From Verrucomicrobiota bacterium (GTDB taxonomy: Bacteria > Verrucomicrobiota > Verrucomicrobiia > Chthoniobacterales > Xiphinematobacteraceae), in the NCBI GenBank assembly GCA_003176035.1, contig PSRL01000059.1, forward strand, positions 1 through 8,898: a stretch of 8,898 nt of DNA, read 5' to 3'. Of the stretch, positions 6,869-8,898 are shown one piece after another. The notes below the pieces were generated by a model, which did not search any database, had not been told where the DNA came from, and worked only from the letters and a program-made list of their open reading frames with translations. The position numbers were made by a program, and so were the translations under genes. Each line of letters starts with the position of its first letter. Positions within the stretch are counted from its first letter, which is position 1.

Positions 6869-6995
6869 CTGTTTAACCCCTATGGGGACAAGTTCGCCGA
6901 GTAAGAGGAATTGGTCAGGAGCATTCACTGGCCCCGAAGACGTTTCGCTATGCACTTTATTCACACGGCTTTCGATTTCTCGGTTCTTTACTAAA

Positions 6996-7017
6996 AATGA
7001 ATTAGCACTAATTCATT
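6996..7017. repeat. 22-bp AT-rich perfect dyad
   Basis: AATGAATTAG and CTAATTCATT are perfect 10-bp inverted arms around a CA centre, 127 bases past the stop of the duplicated-domain gene. There is no T-run downstream on the + strand; on the - strand TTTTAG follows. It could be an operator-like site or a weak hairpin. Confidence 0.5.
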
Positions 7018-7407
7018 AAATTAAAATAGGATTGAGGTCTGAGAACGAGGAAGAAGATAATCTGGAGTAAAACGCGCCTTTATGTGGGACCTCTCTAAAA
7101 CCTAGAAAGGCCGCGCGAGAAGCGATTCTGACAGAGGATCAGGAGTGAGGATGGTATCATATCCTCTGCGATACCTGACCAAGCAAGGCACCATCCTCTG
7201 GCAGGAGAGCTCTCGCCCAAGCGGTTGCCGCCCTTTTGGAGCCAGGCTGGATTTCTAGAATTAGTCAAGACCATTAGAGGCATTGCCTCGGCGGCATTAC
7301 CTCATTTTGGTGCCTTCCCTACCTCCAATATTTCGGGCAACGCCAGTTCTTATATCCTAGGTTTCGGAGGAGGTTCTACTCGGAGCCGTCCTTTTTGAAA
7401 ACTTAGA

Positions 7408-7576
7408 GGGCACCAGGTAGCACTACTTCGTTGAATTAACAGACATTGCCGGATTTTCTGTTTTTTTCCCTGAAGCCCCAGAAAACGACCTATTGTATTT
7501 TTAGAAAAAAGGCGGCAGCTTGAGCAATTGTCCAGTTTAATTTTTATTTAACGAAGTAGTGCTAGTTGGTCGTCCC
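7408..7576. repeat. Foldback element, MITE-like or structured RNA
   Basis: Perfect 15-bp inverted arms, TAGCACTACTTCGTT (7418-7432) and its complement (7550-7564), enclose 117 bases. The match continues outward imperfectly (GGGC-ACCA at left, GGGACGACCA read inverted at right). It continues inward with gaps (AATTAA, then CAGACA against TGGACA, then TTG). TTTTCTG and CAGAAAA form a further inner hairpin. No coding capacity and no clear target-site duplication were seen. Confidence 0.5.
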
Positions 7577-7663
7577 TGAAAAAGCTATTTTGGCACAAGA
7601 AAATATCAAAATCTCGCAGCATTTTCGAGCGATGGCAGTCAGGATGCCTGATTCAAAACACTG

Positions 7664-7775
7664 CTAGTAACTGATACGATCTCCAAGGTTCACAGCCTGG
7701 AAACTCTGAGGTGGCCTGGTGGGCGCTCCTCCCCCGCCAACCTATGGGAAACTTTGGAGATGATATCTGTTATAG
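7664..7775. repeat. Second foldback with nested hairpin
   Basis: The left arm 7664-7690 (CTAGTAACTGATAC..CTCCAAGGTT) matches the complement of 7750-7775 over about 26 positions with a few mismatches and one gap; ATCTCCAA is perfect. Inside it, GGTGGGCG (7718-7725) and CGCCAACC (7735-7742) form a second stem with one mismatch and a 9-base pyrimidine loop. It ends 60 bases before the FkbM gene. Confidence 0.45.
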
Positions 7776-7835
7776 GTAAGTGAATCCTGCCTTGTTTTGT
7801 AATCTTCTATTGTGTAGCACGTTAAAAACATTCTC

Positions 7836-8633
7836 ATGAACTTCGTATGTTTATCTGACCATTTACGCAACACATGGCGATATCGGACTAGTTTTTTCAA
7901 TTTTTTGAATCAATTACTCTGGAGGTACGCACACGATCTCCCAAACTGGTTTTTTCCTAAAGAAAGCGTCATGAGTTTTTGCTATCCGGAACCATTGGGC
8001 AACCTTATTTTTAACGTGCGCAATAATGCGAGCGATATATTTATTTTTGAAGGGGTATTTACGCGTCAGTCTCATAATCTCAGATTGTTAAATGAGCCAA
8101 AAACAATTTTAGATTTGGGAGCTAATGCTGGATTCACAACGGTTTTTTTTAAAAAACGTTATCCAATGGCACAGGTGGCCTGTGTAGAACCCATGCCATC
8201 AAACCTTAAATGTTTGAAAATTAACTTAAGACTGAATCAAATCGATGCCGAAATATTTCCAGCAGCTATTGCAATAAAAGATGGCGCTATTATGATGGAT
8301 GTTTCTAAAAGAGATTATTCACATAAAGTTTCCGGAATAAATACATCTTTGGAAAGATCTATGGAACAACTCTGGGTACCAGCAGTTACTGTCCCTACAA
8401 TTTGCAATAAACTCGGGTGGAATTCTATCGATTTTCTAAAGGTAGACATTGAAGGATATGAGAAAATATTATTTTCCGAAAATTGTTCTTGGATAAAACA
8501 AGTCAAAGCAATGTGTATAGAATGGCATGGAAATCTTGCAGAGGAACATCTTTCAAATTTAGCCAAAAAATTTGGATTTAATGAGCCGCGTCATTTTCCT
8601 GGGACGTGGTTACTAGAGCGACCTCACACCTGA
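7836..8633 (+). CDS. FkbM family SAM-dependent methyltransferase
   Basis: The 265-residue protein has the FkbM methyltransferase fold, which O-methylates sugars or other small groups, often in surface glycan or secondary metabolite synthesis. SAM-binding motif I is ILDLGANAGF (91-100). The acidic ribose-binding residue is Glu118 in ACVEPMPSN, followed by the LKxNLxLN helix (127-134). The C-terminal signature is DFLKVDIEGYE (199-209), then a strand ending in EWHG (229-232). Length is normal and the frame is open, though 8 T followed by 6 A (8143-8156) lies just after motif I. The ATG is preceded by AT-rich sequence without an SD. Codon use is far more AT-rich than in carA, suggesting acquisition. 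No glycosyltransferase or sugar gene adjoins it, so the acceptor is unknown. The family call is secure from the motifs. Confidence 0.9.
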   Translation: MNFVCLSDHLRNTWRYRTSFFNFLNQLLWRYAHDLPNWFFPKESVMSFCYPEPLGNLIFNVRNNASDIFIFEGVFTRQSHNLRLLNEPKTILDLGANAGFTTVFFKKRYPMAQVACVEPMPSNLKCLKINLRLNQIDAEIFPAAIAIKDGAIMMDVSKRDYSHKVSGINTSLERSMEQLWVPAVTVPTICNKLGWNSIDFLKVDIEGYEKILFSENCSWIKQVKAMCIEWHGNLAEEHLSNLAKKFGFNEPRHFPGTWLLERPHT

Positions 8634-8862
8634 TATTTGATACCACTTTCACTCCCTCGCTCGCGCATTGGCGGCGGACACTTTTGATCTCTCTTTCCGC
8701 CGAGCCCATGCGTTCTCTTTTCGATCAGATTTTTTATCTTACGGCGAATTTTGTGGTCAAAATTTAGTCCTCAGGTGTGTGACGACGGCGATATGGCACT
8801 GTTAACAAAATAAAAGATAGTGTAATTATAGACAATTCAGTATAATATGATATTGGTAAGGA
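8634..8862. other. Mosaic spacer between FkbM gene and transposase
   Basis: The first half (8637 to about 8760) is GC-rich and contains the inverted pair CGGCGGA (8672-8678) and TCCGCCG (8696-8702). AATTTTG-TGGT-CAAAATT (8747-8764) is a perfect 7-bp hairpin. From about 8800 the sequence becomes very AT-rich and leads into the transposase start, so one end of the insertion sequence probably lies in 8800-8850. Neither hairpin is followed by a T-run, so I do not call a terminator. Confidence 0.4.
8841..8846 (+). promoter_or_regulatory. Consensus -10 box before the transposase
   Basis: TATAAT at 8841-8846 matches the -10 consensus exactly and lies 16 bases before the ATG. AAGGA (8858-8862) abuts the ATG as an unusually close SD. 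No good -35 is found at 16-18 bases, which is common for insertion-sequence ends. Confidence 0.35.
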
Positions 8863-8898
8863 ATGGGCTATCCGTTGAAGTTTCGAGAACATGTATTA
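8863..8898 (+). CDS. Transposase N-terminus, IS630-like (3' end outside window)
   Basis: Only 12 codons are present, MGYPLKFREHVL, open to the window edge. The pattern M-x-Y-x-x-x-F-R-x-x-V-L is the typical opening of the helix-turn-helix domain in IS630-family transposases. A TATAAT box and AAGGA precede it. The AT-rich, compositionally abrupt surroundings agree with an insertion. So short a piece leaves room for chance, and intactness cannot be judged. Confidence 0.5.
   Translation, partial: MGYPLKFREHVL

Larger units (their letters stand above)
6869..7835. other. Long intergenic region (967 bp) with foldbacks, no supportable gene
   Basis: No frame here has a start codon, adequate length and a recognisable product. 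The longest stop-free + frame (7132-7395, 88 codons) lacks an ATG or GTG start. A 62-residue - frame (7095-7283) shows no motif. The region contains an AT-rich dyad (6996-7017) and two larger foldbacks (7408-7576 and 7664-7775), described separately. It may be a graveyard of decayed genes and small mobile elements, or may encode structured RNA. No tRNA, tmRNA, RNase P or SRP RNA signature was found by eye. Confidence 0.5.

Noticed and set aside
6876..6888. CCCC-TAT-GGGG just after the duplicated-domain gene as a terminator
   Set aside because: Stem of only 4 bp and no T-run follows.
7095..7283. 62-residue - strand frame in the long gap
   Set aside because: No motif, SD or promoter, and the composition is not protein-like.
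7132..7395. 88-codon stop-free + frame in the long gap, reading GIASAALPHFGAF and FGGGS
   Set aside because: No ATG or GTG start, no SD, no family resemblance; kept only as a possible decayed gene.

Overview
The window is bacterial chromosomal DNA of moderate GC content. By hand count, two sample lines of carA are about 52% GC and four sample lines of the last large gene about 33%. Several genes look intact, but coding density is low in the right half, and an insertion-sequence transposase appears to begin at the right edge. A DUF5069 protein, an HNH endonuclease of the type scattered through many phyla, and a single-copy carA fit a Verrucomicrobiota-type bacterium. That is a guess from protein style, not a proof. 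Few genes have a clear Shine-Dalgarno sequence; the HNH gene is the exception.

Left block, + strand (1-2424): the C-terminal quarter of an HAE1/AcrB-type RND efflux transporter enters from outside the window and ends at 724, followed by a short terminator hairpin. After a 288-bp leader comes a complete carA (1013-2194), the glutaminase subunit of carbamoyl-phosphate synthetase. A probable 59-residue single-pass membrane protein follows (2245-2424).

Middle block, - strand (2470-4878): reading leftward from 4878 come a galactose-mutarotase-fold protein, a DUF5069 protein and an HNH endonuclease. They are codirectional, but the last two each have a good sigma70-type promoter of their own, so this need not be one transcript. 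The DUF5069 promoter sits so close to the ATG that the mRNA would be almost leaderless.

Right block, + strand (5261-8898): a 535-residue protein of unknown function consists of two diverged copies of a domain of about 175-200 residues, each behind a proline-rich stretch. The copies keep the same residues while changing many synonymous codons, which shows an old duplication under protein-level selection. A gap of nearly 1 kb follows. It has no supportable gene but holds a 22-bp AT-rich dyad and two separate imperfect foldback structures. Next is an AT-rich FkbM-type SAM methyltransferase, probably acquired, then a short GC-rich patch that may be a gene remnant. The first 12 codons of an IS630-like transposase run off the right edge.

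The best candidate for something undescribed is the duplicated-domain protein. The two foldbacks in the following gap come next (mobile-element remnants or structured RNAs). I see no CRISPR array, tRNA, rRNA, toxin-antitoxin pair or recognisable defence cassette.
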